DNA of 64,000 nucleotides from SKHV01 sp963678565 (GTDB lineage: Bacteria; Bacteroidota; Bacteroidia; Bacteroidales; Prolixibacteraceae). Positions 63,447-64,000 of this stretch are shown in pieces. The position numbers were made by a program, and so were the translations under genes. The notes under the pieces were generated by a model, which saw only the letters and a program-made list of their open reading frames with translations, had not been told where the DNA came from and ran no database searches. Position 1 is the first letter of the stretch. Every line of letters starts with the position of its first letter. Where the stretch lies: NCBI GenBank assembly GCA_963678565.1, contig OY782875.1, positions 124,001 to 188,000 of the forward strand, in the 5' to 3' direction.

Positions 63447-64000
63447 ATGTCAATTCTAGTAGATAAAAATACAAAACTTATAACCCAAGGAATTACCGGT
63501 AAAGCAGGACTTTTCCATACTTTGGGCGCAAAAGCATATGGAACAAATGTTGTTGGTGGTGTAAATCCTAAAAAAGCAGGATCAACAGTTGAAGGTTTTC
63601 CAGTTTTTGGTTCGGCAAAAGAAGCAGTTAAAGAAACCGGTGCAAATGCCTCAATGATTTTTGTACCAGCGCCATTTGCAGCGGATGCAATAATCGAAGC
63701 TGCCGACGCAGGAATTGAATTAATTGTTGCGATCACCGAAGGAATTCCTGTAAAGGATATGTTGAGTGTGCATAATTACCTAAAAAGCAGCAATTCTATT
63801 TTGGTAGGTCCCAATTGTCCGGGAATTACTACTGCCGACGTTGCAAAAATTGGTATCGCTCCAGGCTTCATTCATAAAAAAGGAAAAATTGGAATTGTTT
63901 CACGATCAGGAACTTTAACCTACGAAGCCGTTTATCAAACCACAAAAACTGGTTTAGGGCAAACAACAGCAGTTGGAATCGGTGGAGACCCGGTACATGG
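63447..64000 (+). CDS. sucD: Succinyl-CoA synthetase, alpha subunit (partial)
   Basis: 184 codons visible before the window ends. Begins MSILVDKNTKLITQGITGKA (CoA-binding Rossmann) and includes GTNVVGGVNPKKAGSTVEGF and the SCS signature VGPNCPGITTADVAKIGIAPG. The phosphorylated active-site His (GHAGA region) lies beyond the edge. Follows sucC closely and forms the heterodimer with it. Confidence 0.95.
   Translation, partial: MSILVDKNTKLITQGITGKAGLFHTLGAKAYGTNVVGGVNPKKAGSTVEGFPVFGSAKEAVKETGANASMIFVPAPFAADAIIEAADAGIELIVAITEGIPVKDMLSVHNYLKSSNSILVGPNCPGITTADVAKIGIAPGFIHKKGKIGIVSRSGTLTYEAVYQTTKTGLGQTTAVGIGGDPVH

Overview
The window is a stretch of ordinary, densely coded chromosome from a low-GC member of the Bacteroidota, most likely a marine or anaerobic Bacteroidia lineage related to Marinilabiliales or Marinifilaceae. 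Three things point there. Lineage-typical genes are present: gldH, a PorZ-like type IX secretion protein, an HU-CCDC81/SPOR protein, DUF4292, DUF4296, DUF4834, a PadR-PspC operon and a eukaryote-like long BCAT. Promoters match the Bacteroidota consensus (TTTG or TTG, about 19 bases, TAnnTTTG). Several lipoproteins have short lipoboxes. The genus assignment is inference. No prophage, insertion sequence, CRISPR array or integrated island is visible.

Layout. 1-5.5 kb: the 3' end of valS, a small membrane protein, a prolyl oligopeptidase, a deoxynucleoside kinase and a large OmpA/TPR lipoprotein. 5.5-9 kb (minus strand): ilvE, a DUF2797 protein, the remnant of a DUF5916 gene, and galE. 9-20 kb (plus strand): a cell-envelope and DNA-metabolism run (HU-SPOR protein, LD-carboxypeptidase, YraN, dut, TPR lipoprotein, DUF4292, EnvC, holB, ricT, gldH, trmB, alkyltransferase-like protein) ending at a tRNA-His gene on the other strand. 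20-25.6 kb: two translationally coupled flippase-family genes, an AlkD-like protein, a Bax-inhibitor-1 family protein, a GNAT-like protein and ribosomal protein L31. 25.6-32.3 kb (minus): TetR regulator, efp, dgkA, corA, an SLC12-type transporter and a GH28 pectinase lipoprotein. 32.5-34.5 kb: a Bcr/CflA efflux pump followed by a decayed alkylation-repair gene. 34.5-39.6 kb: gcvT, an orphan Hpt protein, the padR-pspC operon and an aberrant receiver protein.

39.7-47.6 kb (minus): manC and a menaquinone cluster (menB-menA-menC-menE) that continues into a tandem ABC ATPase and a small membrane protein. A double ferredoxin-type protein lies divergent from a Crp/Fnr regulator, with a clear palindromic site between them. 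47.7-54.7 kb: rdgB, porZ-like and recO, an orphan divergent trpB, and an SLC10A7-type transporter. 54.8-64 kb: a GT5 glycogen-synthase N-terminal domain divergent from panC, then panD, radA, a DUF4296 lipoprotein, a radical SAM protein, dgt, a DUF58 protein, sucC and the start of sucD at the window edge.

The genes suggest an organism with menaquinone-based respiration, pantothenate synthesis, a TCA-cycle succinyl-CoA synthetase, a type IX secretion/gliding apparatus and some pectin use. The least explained items are the coupled full-length plus N-terminally short flippase pair, the membrane-anchored receiver without its phosphoacceptor Asp, the predicted Crp/Fnr class II promoter, and the orphan divergent TrpB. 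I found no clear previously undescribed multi-gene system; the flippase pair is the best candidate.
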